Notes: a model not told the origin generated them from the sequence alone. 64,000 bases of DNA from Tretioscincus oriximinensis (GCA_022410635.1 JAJVDF010000504.1:383740-447739), one strand, 5' to 3'; counted from the first letter of the stretch, positions 31,624 through 42,036 are shown. A program made the numbers and translations.

Positions 31624-31838
31624 AGGTGAGAAGGAACAGCCTCCGGGATGGAGCAACAGGCAGGACTCTTGAAATACCATTTGCAGGGAGTCACGAACAG
31701 GAGCAGCATATTTTGCTTTCCTCTGTTCGGACTGCCCAGGTGCATCTGGTGGGCCTCTGTGTGACACAGAATGCTGGACTCGATGGGCTGTGGCCTGATC
31801 CAGTATGGCTCTTCTTATGTTCTTATGTTCTTAACAGT
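31624..31838 (+). mobile_element. L3 LINE, 3' end
   Basis: CCTCCGGGATGGAGCAACAG, CTGTTCGGACTGCCCAGGTG, GATGGGCTGTGGCCTGATCC and the terminal TCTTATGTTCTTATGTTCTT. Confidence 0.92.
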
Positions 31839-32612
31839 GTTAGTTGCATCAATGGTTTTTTAAGGTCCCCACAGATTCCTCTCAGGGGACAGGAAGGTCA
31901 GATTCCATTTTCGTCTGCAAGATCCCCCACATTTTGAACATTTGGAATAGAAAAGCGAACTTGCTCAGCCAATGTTTGCATTTGATTCCAAACTTGGAAC
32001 AGAATGCAAAATACGTTCTCATCACTTCCCATGCAAGCCGTGGTAATTATTGTATTTAACTGAGGAAAAATCCAACTCAATCAAAATTACATTGTTGATC
32101 CATAATACTTCCTACATAAAAATACATGCAGTGTATTTGTTCTTTCAAAGTAATGAAATCACAGCTAAGCACACATCCACAAGTACTCCTTAAGGTTTTC
32201 AGAATGAAATTCTGAAGGCTCAATTCCAAATAACACAGCCATTATTTTCCACAAAAAAATATTAGACAACCTTAAATTAAAGATGGGAAGATGTCCCAGT
32301 AAAGGTCAGTGTACTCGGACGCTCATAATTTTCTTTAAATTGAGGGAAGTAGAGTATTACTTTCAGAACTGTTTCAGAAGTTTTTAGGAATCTTCAAATG
32401 CCATTTGTCCTTATCTACACTTGTGGACTTTCATGTGNAGTTTCCATTGGCTGCAGGGGCCTCTGTACGTCCTCAGCCCATCAATGCCAGACTTGAGTCA
32501 ACCTGAGAGTTATAATATTGAGCCTTTGGAAGAGGGGAATAAATGGAGACTTGGGAACGTGGTAGCAGCTTTTTAAAAGTTTGTCTATCTTCTGGGTCTG
32601 AACTTCATCCTG
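31839..32612. other. Unassigned spacer
   Basis: No gene or family recognised. Confidence 0.45.
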
Positions 32613-33104
32613 GACCATCNAGAAATCCATCCTAGGACCCATTTATACCCTTGGTGCCCATAAACCAGTCTAGCCCTGTCTTGAAGCTATCCAAGCTGTT
32701 AGCTACCACCACCTCTTCAGGAAGTCAGTTCAAGGAGGGCCCCGTAGTCCTAGTGTTGTGTGATAGAGAAAACATTTTTTCTCTATTCATCCTATCCATC
32801 CCATGCATGATTTTGTAGACTTCAATCAGATCATCTTTCAAACATCGCTTTTCAAGGTTGAAGAGGCCCAGACGTTGCAGCCTGACTTCATAAAGGATTT
32901 TGCTCCAGACCCTTGATCCTTCTTGTTGCCCTTTTCTGCACCTTCTCTAGTTCCACAATATCCCTCTTGAAATCCGGTGACCAGAACTGAACACAGGATT
33001 CCAAATGTGGCCTCACCACAGATTTATAAAGAGGCAAAACAATATTTGCTGACTTGTTTTCAATTCCTTCCCTAATTATCCCCAACATNGAATTTGTCTC
33101 TATA
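32613..33104 (-). mobile_element. L3 LINE, antisense, internal 3' part
   Basis: CCATCCTAGGACCCATTTAT, CCACCACCTCTTCAGGAAGT, GAAAACATTTTTTCTCTATT, then the coding part, whose minus strand gives [40 protein letters not shown] and DIVELEKVQKRATRRIKG. It lacks the 3' terminal motif; between 32715 and 32735 a short piece is deleted. Confidence 0.9.
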
Positions 33105-33703
33105 TTCTCACTCCAAGTCTGACTGTTAGAGAGATATAGTTCACTAACTTCACATATTCTAAAGATTTGCTTCTTAAATCAGTTTTGGAAACATGGATTT
33201 TGAAAATGTGCCTTTAAAATGGAAGCTGAAAGAATGGGAAACTTAACAAACAGGAAGAACTGTTTCTTGAATCAGTTTTTTTATATAGTTACAAGACATG
33301 CAATGGAACCAATAAGCAAAATACTAGAAATTCCTTGATTGCAAAATGAATAAGCCTGGTAGTAAATTCTGCTGGCCATACATCAACTTTAAAGTGTGGC
33401 TAAAATAAAACAGAGTAAGAATAACAAACACATATTTTGCCTTTAACTCCACCCATTCTAATTAANTTGTACTTTCAACAATACTCACTACATTCCTTAA
33501 TTCATTCTACACTTATTTTCTCCTTCAGCTGTTCTCATTTCTCATGAAAAAACCGGGACCACACGGTCCAATTAATATTAAGTACCAGCATAATGGTAAT
33601 TATCAAGTGCATTTAATTACATCTGTTTTAGTGAATCTCCTCTTCTTCAAAACAGCAATTTGCACATAATTGCTGACTCCACTCCTACCAAGCAAGATGA
33701 CAA
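33105..33703. other. Unassigned AT-rich spacer
   Basis: No gene or family recognised. Confidence 0.45.
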
Positions 33704-34048
33704 TTAATTCATCACAGGAGTTTCCAACCAGCCTGGTGAAAGTTTTCTTTCTTTTTTCTGCCTCAGAAACATCAGTTTTGTATATTTAGTATCAATTAGC
33801 TGGCTTTGACAAAGAAACAAATTAAAATAAAGCTTTTTTATGATAAAAAGCACAGCAAATGCACCAGAAAGCTCTTTTCCCTCCTGGTAGCCAAAGCAAA
33901 CAGAAGACGCATCAAATGTGATTCCCCGTCTGATAACACGATGCTCTTGATCTGTATATTCTTCAGGGTCTAACAAGTTATCTTGGAAATCATCATCCAG
34001 ATGTTTATGCTTTCCATTATCAGCAAAGCTACAATTGGAAACTTGCAA
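33704..34048 (-). CDS. Unrecognised 115-codon open frame
   Basis: Minus-strand frame beginning at a TTG (no ATG at its start), so any real start would lie elsewhere. The first half is acidic and non-repetitive: NGKHKHLDDDFQDNLLDPEE, YTDQEHRVIRRGITFDASS, VCFGYQEGKELSGAF; the second half is hydrophobic and Lys-rich (IIKKLYFNLFLCQSQ) and looks like translated AT-rich DNA. It does not resemble any LINE domain in the window. An AG precedes the acidic part (CCAATTGTAG), with a weak pyrimidine tract, and I see no good donor after FGYQEG. It could be an exon, an exon remnant or chance. Confidence 0.2.
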   Translation of the reverse strand: MQVSNCSFADNGKHKHLDDDFQDNLLDPEEYTDQEHRVIRRGITFDASSVCFGYQEGKELSGAFAVLFIIKKLYFNLFLCQSQLIDTKYTKLMFLRQKKERKLSPGWLETPVMN

Positions 34049-34214
34049 CTACAATTACAGAGCAATTCAAAGCATTATACGGTTTTTATGGTCCAGGAGT
34101 GCATATGAGGCTCCTTGCTTGTTGGTTGTCANCATTCTACAGCAAGCTAAATTCTGTTCAAATGCAACCAGCTTAGAGATGTGCAAAAGAAGCCGTGTGG
34201 GAAAACCTTCCATG

Positions 34215-35058
34215 GCCACGGCCACATGCACATTTTAATTCAGCTTTNTGGGAACCAAGAGCTTCCTGTGACCGAGCAAGAAAAGGATCTTGGGGTGTTG
34301 GTGGACAATTCAATGAAGATGTCAATCCAGTGTGCAGCAGCAGCAAAAAATGCAAATTTCATGTTGGGGATAATTAGGAAAGGAATCAAAAACAAGTCAG
34401 CAAATGTTGTTTTACCTCTTTATGAATCTGTGGTGAGGCCACATTTGGACTCCTGTGTTCAGTTCTGGTCACCACATTTCAAGAGGGATATTGTGGAACT
34501 GGAGAAGGTGCAGAAAAGGGCAACAAAAATGGTCAAGGGTCTGGAGCAGAATCCCTTACGAAGTCAGGCTGCAACATCTGGGCCTCTTCAGCCTTGAAAG
34601 AAGACGTTTGAGAGGTGATCTGATTGAAGTGTACAAAATCATGCATGGGATCGACAGGGTGAATAGAGAAAAAATGTTTTCTCTCTCACACAACACAAGG
34701 ACCAGGGGGCCCTCCTTGAAACTGATGGGCAGAAAAGTGAGAACAGACAAAGGAAAGTATTTTTTCACCCAGAGGGTCATCGGCCTGTGGAATTTACTTC
34801 CTGAAGAGGTGGTGTTTCAAGACAGGACACCAAGGGTATAAACAGGTCCTAGGCTGGGTGTCTGGATGCTGCCTCCAGGATGGAGTGACAGGCAGGACTC
34901 CTGAAATGCCATTTGCAGGGAGCATATTTTGCTTTCCTCTGTTCAGGCTGCCCAGGGGCATCTGGTGGGCCTCTGTGTGGGACTGAAGGCTGGACTAGGT
35001 GGGCTGTGGCCTGATCCAGTATGGCTCTTCTGATGTTTTTATGTTCTTATGTTCAGCT
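34215..35058 (+). mobile_element. L3 LINE, longest copy, sense
   Basis: About 840 bp. Plus-strand frames 34181-34597 and 34455-34841 together cover the RT C-terminus: [131 protein letters not shown]. One frame shift separates them (near 34555). The 3' part keeps CAGGCTGCCCAGGGGCATC and TTCTTATGTTC. Confidence 0.93.
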
Positions 35059-35545
35059 TCAGTCTACATTCAGAGTGAGAGAATGCATCATCAGCATGGT
35101 ACTTTCTAATTTGGAAAACCGATCTTTGCTGCTGTGATTTTCCATTCTAGAAGTGGATTGGAGCTGGATTGAAACTTAGGTGTGACCAGAAGTATGTCCC
35201 TAGATGTTTGATTTTAAGGTTGAGTAACACATACTAATGATNTGTGCTATTTAAGGGGATTCAGGGTATCTGTGTTCTTTATTGCTTTTCACACAATCCG
35301 AAAGTTCAAACAAAAAATAGTTATTGGAGGCCCAGTTTTAATTGCCCCTGAACAAAACCTGAAGCCATCAAGAATGTGCTTAGGAGCCTAATGGTTTTGC
35401 GTTTCAGAGCTAACTCCAAATTACCTCTTTTGCATTTGGCAAAGGGGGTGGACGGATAGGAACCGTGTTACTAAGATATGTGCCCGTTATGTTTTAGGTT
35501 TGCCCCAAAGATATCCTTAATTGGGTTCCTGAGCACCCCCATAAA
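35059..35545. other. Unassigned spacer
   Basis: No gene or family recognised. Confidence 0.45.
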
Positions 35546-36103
35546 TCCTGGGGTGTATTAAGAGGAGCCTAGAATTTTGATCACGTNAAGTAATTATTCC
35601 TCTCAACAGCACTTTGGTGAGGCCACACTTGGAATCCTGTGTTCAGTTCTGGGGGACCCGATTTCAAAAGGACATTGATAAACTAGAGAAAGTACAAAAG
35701 AGAGTTACAAGGATGGTCCTATGAGGAACGGTTAAGGGATCTGAGGATGTTGAGTCTGCAAAAGAGAAGACAGAGAGGAGACCTGGTAGCTGCCTACAAA
35801 TACCTGAAGGGCTTTTCACAGAGCAGAGGGATCAGCCTTGTTCTCATTGCCACATGGAAAGACTAGAAACAATGCGATGAAACTGCAAAGGAAGAGATTT
35901 AGATGAGAGATCAGAAAAAACTTCCTAACTGTCAGGGGGATAAACCAGGGGAACAGGCTGCCACAGGAGGCGGTGAGTTCACCATCCCTGGAAGTCTTCA
36001 AACAGAGACTGGACAGTTATCTGTCTGGGGTGGTTTAATGAATTGAGCAGGGGATTGGACCCAATGGCCCTAGAGGACCTTCTAAGATTCTATGATTCTA
36101 GAT
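35546..36103 (+). mobile_element. CR1 LINE, 3' part, sense
   Basis: GGGTGTATTAAGAGGAGCC through GGAATCCTGTGTTCAGTTCT, GAGGATGTTGAGTCTGCAAA, GAAACTGCAAAGGAAGAGAT, CCACAGGAGGCGGTGAGTTC to ATTCTATGATTCTAG. Frame is broken; coding piece between ACAAGGATGG and TCCTATGAGG is deleted. Confidence 0.92.
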
Positions 36104-36523
36104 TAACTTAACCGACAGTTTTATCAATTCTCTACTGTATCTGCAATAAAGCAGGTTTTTTTTTTTTTTCAAAATAGCAGTTTAAAGGAATTTTGTACAT
36201 TTTTTCTCTCATTACTCCATGTTTTTTGGGTATGTGGGCTGATTGCATGAGAAGCAGTGAGATTTCGCCCCTTGCTGGGAGGTGGGGATGGAAGAAGGGA
36301 TGTTGTTTGAGTAGCCAGCTCTGGAGTTTTTGTTTGTTCGTTCATTTCACATCCTGATTGAAGGTACTGAGCACCTATTGGGGGAAAGTTTCGCAACTGT
36401 GAGATAATGAGAAACTCAATTTTGTGTTGGAACGTTGCAAAGACCCTGTACCCCAGTTTATCAGTAAAACATGGTTTTAAGGTGTGATGTATAGATGTCA
36501 CCTTAAAGCCTTACTAAGGCTAC
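36104..36523. other. Unassigned spacer
   Basis: A minus-strand frame (36169-36501, 110 codons) has no recognisable signature. A poly-T run at about 36157. Confidence 0.4.
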
Positions 36524-36720
36524 GTTCACACGACTATTTTATGCCTCAGTTATAGCAACATTATGACGGTCACGTCATACGTGTTAAGCGCGCATCAGTA
36601 AAACCTCCGCTATAAAGGCAATTTACTCCGCTATTTCTCAGATATTCTGACATTATTGCGGAGAACGTCCGAAACCTCGTAGCCAATCCCCTTCCTCTCC
36701 CGTGTGACCATTATTAGTGC
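36524..36720. mobile_element. Element D (possible MITE)
   Basis: Starts TAAGGCTACGTTCACACGAC and contains CpG-rich segments and ATTGCGGAGAACGTCCGAA. Two related but diverged stretches start at 38646 and about 47140. No right border could be fixed. Confidence 0.5.
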
Positions 36721-36895
36721 GAGAGACAGGAGGGGAGAGATGACAGGAGGAAGCGCCACCATCTTGCTTCAGCAGGGAAATCTGCCCGCCTATTCGCCCA
36801 GCCAGCCCTCTGTCTGCTTTTGGAGGGTTCCTGCCTGGAGATCAGGTCTGAGAAAGGAAGGGGAACATGGACAGACGTCCTGTCAACCTCCCCAA

Positions 36896-37090
36896 CTCCT
36901 CCTCAGCAGCCCCCCAAAGNAGGAAACCTCCAAAAGCACATGGAGGGCTGGCTGGCCCCATCCATACGCAGCCTGCGCTGGACAGGGAAAAGCAAATGGC
37001 TGCGTTCTGCCTGGGCTCTGTGTTGATGGGGCTGGCAGACCTCCATGTGTTTTTGGAGGTTTCCTGCTTTGGGGGGCTGCTGAGGAGGAG
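36896..37090. repeat. Hairpin with 51-bp arms
   Basis: 36896-36946 (CTCCTCCTCAGCAGCCCCCC ...) and 37040-37090 are reverse complements with one mismatch and one N in 51 bp, separated by 93 bp that pair further (GGCTGGCCCCATC with GATGGGGCTGGC). The phrase TTTTGGAGGxTTCCTGC also occurs upstream at about 36817. The surrounding 36720-37110 is GC-rich, with open frames on both strands caused by the symmetry. Confidence 0.88.
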
Positions 37091-37435
37091 GTGGAGAGCC
37101 ACCTAAGGCATTGTCCTTAATTAAAAGATAGCAGGTTACAACAGTCAGATCCATCAGGCATGGAGAATAAAAAGAAATAAGAAGAATGATATAATCATGT
37201 CAGTGCTCAGTAGTTAGCTTGAGGACAAACCACTGGATTCTCCCAGAGGAGGAACCAGATACCGGCAGAGCAAAGCCTGGAGTTTGAAAGTCATTGATAT
37301 TCTACAACAGGTCAGGTGGAAGAAGGACAACGCTAGGCAGACTAACACTGCAGTTAGACCTCTAACCCACACATATGCCATCTTTGTTGGGAAACGTATG
37401 GTTTGNCTCAAGTTAGGAATACTTCAGAATTAAAA
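37091..37435. other. Unassigned spacer
   Basis: No gene or family recognised. Confidence 0.4.
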
Positions 37436-37832
37436 ATCATAAGAACATAAGTTCATAANAAGAGCCATCCTGGATTGGGCCACAGGCCACCTAGTCCATC
37501 CTTCTGTCCCACACAGAGGCCCACCAGATGCCCCTGGGTAGTCTGAACAGAGGGAAGCAAAATATGCTCCTGTTCATGACTCCCTGCAAAAGGTATTTCA
37601 GGACTGATGCCTAGCAATACCCTTGTTGCCCATAAACCTGCCTAATCCTGTCTTGAAGCTATCCAAGCTTTAGCTACCACCACCTCTTCAGGAAGTCAGT
37701 TCCACAGGACGATGACATTCTGGATGAAAAAAATACTTTCCTTTGTTTGTTTTCACTTTTCTGCCCATCAGTTCCAAGGAGGGCCCTCTGGTCCTAGTGT
37801 TGTGTGATAGAAAAAGCATTAAATTAGAAAAT
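37436..37832 (-). mobile_element. L3 LINE, 3' end, antisense
   Basis: AATCATAAGAACATAAGTTC, GAGGCCCACCAGATGCCCC, GTTCATGACTCCCTGCAAAA, CACCACCTCTTCAGGAAGTC, TTCCAAGGAGGGCCCTCTGG and GTTGTGTGATAGAAAAAGC. An internal deletion removes the GTCCTGCCTGTTGCTCC module. Confidence 0.92.
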
Positions 37833-38088
37833 TAGAAAATTTAATGTAACAACGTTGAAGTCAAAATCTACAACTGAGCCAGGGCTCATAGAAGAGGTCA
37901 GAAATGCCTGTGGATGGCATGTCCACTTAATATGATATTTTTCAGTAGATTCCAGAAAATATCATCAGCAGTGAGTCCACCTTGAACATGGCCAAGCCAG
38001 AAAGCCTGAAGATTAGAAATATTNGTTGAAATCTGGCATAGAAGCCTACAGCTACCTATACTTACACTGGGGTATATTTGCCAGGGTC

Positions 38089-38290
38089 TACAATTTATTT
38101 ATTTATTTATTCATTTATTTATTTATACTTATACCCCACCCTACACCCGAAGGTCTCAGGGCAGTCCAAAGTACAAAAATGACACATTAAAAACAATACA
38201 AAACGTTAATACAAAATTTAGAAGTTCAAAACAGAATAAAAACTGTATTTAAAAGTGGGGACAAATGAGATTTCTTCNGCCAAAGGCCAG
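38089..38290 (-). mobile_element. L2 LINE 3' tail, antisense
   Basis: ATTTATTTATTTATTCATTT, then ATACCCCACCCTACACCCGA and AGGTCTCAGGGCAGTCC, an A-rich stretch, and AAAAGTGGGGACAAATGAGA. The first 60 bp match the SINE1 tail in reverse. Confidence 0.85.
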
Positions 38291-38645
38291 GCGAAGGCAG
38301 CACACTTGTGCAAACTGCTGACAGACCAAGATTCCTGGATCAGGCTACCCAGGCATACTTCTGTGTCCTTGTTGCCTTTCTGTTTAGATTAATTACCTTT
38401 TGCAAGTGTAAGTCAAAGAGATTCAGACCTAAAATTACTGCAAAGCAACAGGCAGCATCATGATTTTGTTTTATGTTCATATTTGTGTATAAAGGGGCAG
38501 TGGGAAGCACCGGCTATGCCCCTCATAACAGTTCTTCTCCCTTTCCTCAGTATAGAAGTCGAAATATTATGGAATATTCACAGAGGGAGTCCCTGATGAG
38601 GGTTTTTTATGCTCTTATGGTGTGATCATAGGGGATTTGCCCCAC
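38291..38645. other. Unassigned spacer
   Basis: No gene or family recognised. Confidence 0.4.
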
Positions 38646-38822
38646 TAAGGCTGCATGTACGCAGCATATTTCTGCCTCCATCGGAGCGAGATGTGGGAGA
38701 CTCGGGCACACGTGTTTAGCATTTCTCAACAGTTGTCCCGCAATAAACACAGTTTTTCCCGGAATAAATTATTCAGCCATCATTCCGGAGAACCTTCGGC
38801 TTCGCATAAGAACATAAGAAGA
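38646..38822. mobile_element. Element D copy joined to an L3 terminus
   Basis: TAAGGCTGCATGTACGCAGC and TTCCGGAGAACCTTCGGC parallel the copy at 36.5 kb. It ends in CATAAGAACATAAGAAG (38805-38822), the extreme L3 3' motif, which then joins the inverted-duplication arm. Confidence 0.5.
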
Positions 38823-39036
38823 CTGAAAGAAAGACAGGTAAGTGCTTGAATGGGCCACCCAGCCCCTTTTCTAATGTTGCCGAGGCTGGAAGAAGGGAGC
38901 TGCCTGCAGCCTTGACGACATTAGGAAAGACCTGGTCTTGGGGCCCCTCAATCTCAAAGTGCACCAGTCGCCACTGGGCTGCATCCATACTGTCCTTCAT
39001 AGCAAAATATCTAAAAATCTCCCTATGAAGGACTTA
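38822..39036 (+). repeat. Inverted-duplication arm 1 (hAT-g end plus flank)
   Basis: Reverse complement of 39622-39836 at about 88% identity. It holds the outer about 150 bp of a hAT-g element ending GCACCAGTCGCCACTG, then the flank GGCTGCATCCATACTG to CTATGAAGGACTTAG. The first 8 flank bases GGCTGCAT are the target-site octamer of the hAT-g copy at 39683-40089, read on the other strand. Confidence 0.88.
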
Positions 39037-39263
39037 GAAGGGTATTTTTGCCTGAAGGCTGACATTCTGTCTTCCCCACCAGGCTGTGGTGGTTCCCATG
39101 TATCTACTTGCAGTCAGTTGCAATTTCTTGCAATTCTTACTTTCAAATAGCTGGGTTGGCTGGAGCTACAGGCTAGTGGAAGGTGCTCAGCCCTCCTCAC
39201 GTCCCACACAGGGCTTCGGAACTCCATCTCCCAGGTGAAAGACTGTTTCCTAAGCAACTGAGN
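39037..39263 (-). mobile_element. SINE2, antisense
   Basis: TTTTTGCCTGAAGGCTGACA, TTGCAATTTCTTGCAATTCT, AGCTGGGTTGGCTGGAGCTA, CACACAGGGCTTCGGAACTC and CTAAGCAACTGAG. The CTT tail end is missing, apparently lost at the junction with arm 1. Confidence 0.9.
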
Positions 39264-39621
39264 CATTATTTTATGTTGATCCTTTTGCCATGATAGTCGC
39301 ATCCATATGACTATGAGACCTGGTGAGAGCTCAATCCCCTTCTCTTTCAGTGAGGCAAGGCATGCAAAAGCTGTTTTCACTGCTGAATTTTGGCAGGAAA
39401 ATACAGCACTTTTTTACCCCCACCTCTTCTCCAGCAGCCTTGGTCTTTGAAGACTTTTTCCTTTTGCATTCGCCTGCATGCTAATAAGAGGAGCCAACTG
39501 CCAATGACAGAAGAAAAACAGATGAGGCAATTGTAAGTAAGGAATTTACCTAGAAGTTCATGGGAGATATAGGTGAATTCATGATGAAAAGAAGGAGTTT
39601 CATGTTGCATGTAGCGAAAGG
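39264..39621. other. Unassigned spacer between the two arms
   Basis: No gene or family recognised. Confidence 0.4.
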
Positions 39622-39836
39622 CTAAGTCCTTCATAGGGAGATTTTTAGATATTTTGCTACGAAAGACAGTATGGATGCAACCCATTGGAACTGGTGCAGT
39701 TTGAGATTGAAGGCCCCCAAGACCAGGACTTTCCTAATGTCACTGAGGCTGGAGACAGCTCCCTTCTTCCAGCCTTGGCGACATTAGGAAAGGGGCTGGG
39801 AGGTCCATTCTAACACTTCCCAGTCTTTCTTTCAGT
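39622..39836 (-). repeat. Inverted-duplication arm 2
   Basis: Partner of 38822-39036. 39622-39682 is host flank and target site; 39683-39836 is the beginning of the hAT-g element that continues to 40089. Confidence 0.88.
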
Positions 39837-40089
39837 CTGCAAGTTGAAGGCCAATACAAAATGGCACCTCTAGGAGACTGAGAGGGAGACTGTGGCCCCT
39901 CCCAGGCAGCACTCCCATTGGTTCTGGGTTTGTCAGCTCTTTTTGTCAATAAAAAAGCTGCCTGGAGCTTTTTGATTTGTTGACAGGTTCTCTGCAAAGG
40001 CCTACAATTGGCCAATGGTAGATTTTATCATTGATTTTAATCTCTGAGTGTTTGCCAGACACCACGAACCCAGAGGCAAGCCACCGCTG
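39683..40089 (-). mobile_element. hAT-g element, 407 bp, reverse orientation
   Basis: Borders CATTGGAACTGGTGC and GGCAAGCCACCGCTG. Flanks ATGCAACC (39675-39682) and ATGCAGCC (40090-40097) agree at 7 of 8. Interior CAATACAAAATGGCACCTC, CTGCCTGGAGCTTTTTGAT and TTTTAATCTCTGAGTGTTTG match the other copies. Confidence 0.9.
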
Positions 40090-40097
40090 ATGCAGCC

Positions 40098-40560
40098 AAA
40101 TATGCAACTGTTGGAGCAAAGCAGGCCGCAGAAGAATGCAGACAAGCAATGCGAGCCCAGTGAAAAGTTGGGTGGCGAGGGAGGTGGCTGGTTAAATGTG
40201 AAAAAGGAGAACTAGAAATGGATTTGATGGTTAGAAAGCAAATGCATTAAAATGGTGAGCCAGAGTTGCAGTCCATTGGAAGTTGAATCCTGGCTCAAAT
40301 AAATGAAAGCGTTTTCCACCAGTTTCCTAATCTCTTGGCCACGACTATCCATTTTGCTTTGAAAGCAACAAATTGCTATTGAATTCCATTATTCTGCAAG
40401 AGGAAGTAACTCTTGCTACCTGGTGCTCTAAAAGGCACTCAGTGAAAGAAACTCTGCAAACATCTTGGTTAAATGCCAGCAGTAAGCATAAAATAAAATG
40501 ATAACAGAAAGGGAAAGAATTTAAGCACTTAAGTTATTTGTACAGTAATCTCTTATTATA
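40098..40560. other. Unassigned spacer
   Basis: No gene or family recognised. Confidence 0.4.
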
Positions 40561-40828
40561 AGAGCCAGTTTGGTGTAGCGGTTAGAGTGTTGGACTGGCA
40601 TCTGGCACTCTCCCGGTTCGATTCCCTACTCCTCCATGAAAGTGTGACCTAGGGCTAGTCACAGTCTTTTAGAACTCTCTCAGCTCCTCCTACTTCACAG
40701 GGTGTCTGTTGTGGAAAAACCCAACAAAAGCGATGTGTGTCACCCTATGGTTGGCTGCCCTGAGACCTTTGGATATAGGGCGAAATATAAATACAAATAA
40801 AATAAATTAATAAATAATAAATTATTAA
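40561..40828 (+). mobile_element. SINE1, full length
   Basis: AGAGCCAGTTTGGTGTAGCG, GTTAGAGTGTTGGACTGG, CCGGTTCGATTCCCTACTCC, CAACAAAAGCGATGTGTGTC, GGCTGCCCTGAGACCTTTGG, then an AAATAAAATAAATT tail. Confidence 0.93.
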
Positions 40829-41762
40829 CAACCTAAAGAAGTACGCTTGATACATCCAACTGCTGTAGCTGTGATAGGAAAGGGCTATTTCAGTTGACAT
40901 CGACGGCTATGCAGGTATTGACGGATACAACACCAACTTGAAAGTTATCAAATTTAATGTAACAACTTTGAAACTCTTCAGACATTTATGAAATACATAT
41001 ATTTTAACTGGCATAGATTTTGGACATGGTTAACAAACCCAAAGGAGTGTGGTNAGCCAGCATCATGGCTAACCATCCCAAATAGTCCATGTCTGGGACA
41101 CAAGCCACGCCCACACTAGGGTGCTCACCTTCCTGTGAGCCCCACTGCCCAGCACCCTGCTTAAGGCAGCCCACTACACATCTGCTTTACAGCTCCATCC
41201 AGCACCTGCTTGAGGTGGACCACCAGAAGATCAAGCAGGTATTCCAATGCTAGCATGGTGGAGATTGATGCTAAGCTTCACGTCCCTGACTCAAAGTCGC
41301 ATTCAGCTACCAGCCTATCCCCAAAGGCAAGCTGCATGACCTTGAACCCTTTAAAAGTCCCCCCAAAACTCTAGGATAGTCAGGGGATATCTGCCATCAG
41401 GCAACTAACTACCCTTATTGGCCAGCCAAGATGCGCACTTGCCACAAAGCCATCACGAAAGGGGTAAGGGTGGTTGGGTCTTTGTCTCTTTGCCTCTCAA
41501 CAGTGGGAGGGGATCTGTGGCCTTAAATAGACTGCTCCTGATCGTCCCTCCTCATGCACGTTCTTCTTGTTTCCACTCCCAGGATTTCCCCTGAAGCTTT
41601 TCATTGTGCATTGCCAAACTGATGGCCACCCTTGCGGCCATGCCGTGAACACTTGCCCGCCTCAAGTGCGTGGAAAGTCCTTTAAGAAAAAATATACCTT
41701 CTGTCAACACACACACACTAACAAAAGTCATACAGAAGTTAAAGGAATAAATCTACTTTAGT
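40829..41762. other. Unassigned stretch with GC-richer centre
   Basis: 41060-41660 is less AT-rich than its surroundings and matches no repeat I know. It contains GCACCTGCTTGAGGTGGACC and a frame at 41567-41761 (VRGKSFKKKYTFCQHTHTNK) without a clear relative. Splice-like CACTCCCAG lies at about 41574-41582. No gene claim. Confidence 0.3.
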
Positions 41763-41767
41763 TTTCA

Positions 41768-42031
41768 TGTTAGGTTTTCTGCGCCCTTCTATATTTTTGA
41801 ATCCCTTTTGGCGTCAGCGGGAACTGCAGGCGNGTAATTTATTTCCTCTAATTGGCTAGGTCGCTAAATTACNCCCCTTTTGGTTCTGCCTTATAATCTT
41901 TGTTCTGCGTTTACTTTCTGTTCTGTTTCTTTGAAAGCCATGGAATGCATTCTTCCCCAAGGTTAATAAAGAATCCAAGATTCTTTTGCCTTCTTTATTA
42001 TTTGAAAAGGATTAATTCTAGAAGCCTAACA
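41768..42031 (+). mobile_element. Solo LTR, 264 bp, with 5-bp target duplication
   Basis: Starts TGTTAGG, ends CCTAACA. TTTCA flanks it at 41763-41767 and 42032-42036. TATA-like CTTATAATC (about 41891) is followed by a TTTCTGTTCT phrase also found in the LTR at 29.8 kb, and AATAAAG lies near 41966. No internal retroviral sequence adjoins. Likely related to, but much diverged from, the 29.8-kb LTR. Confidence 0.83.
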
Positions 42032-42036
42032 TTTCA

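Noticed and set aside
36704..37154. 138-codon and several mirrored frames
   Set aside because: The similar peptides on both strands arise from the 51-bp inverted repeat.
41567..41761. Possible exon or processed pseudogene (frame with KSFKKKYTFC after a CACTCCCAG)
   Set aside because: No clear relative, no downstream donor, and low-complexity CA repeat in the frame.
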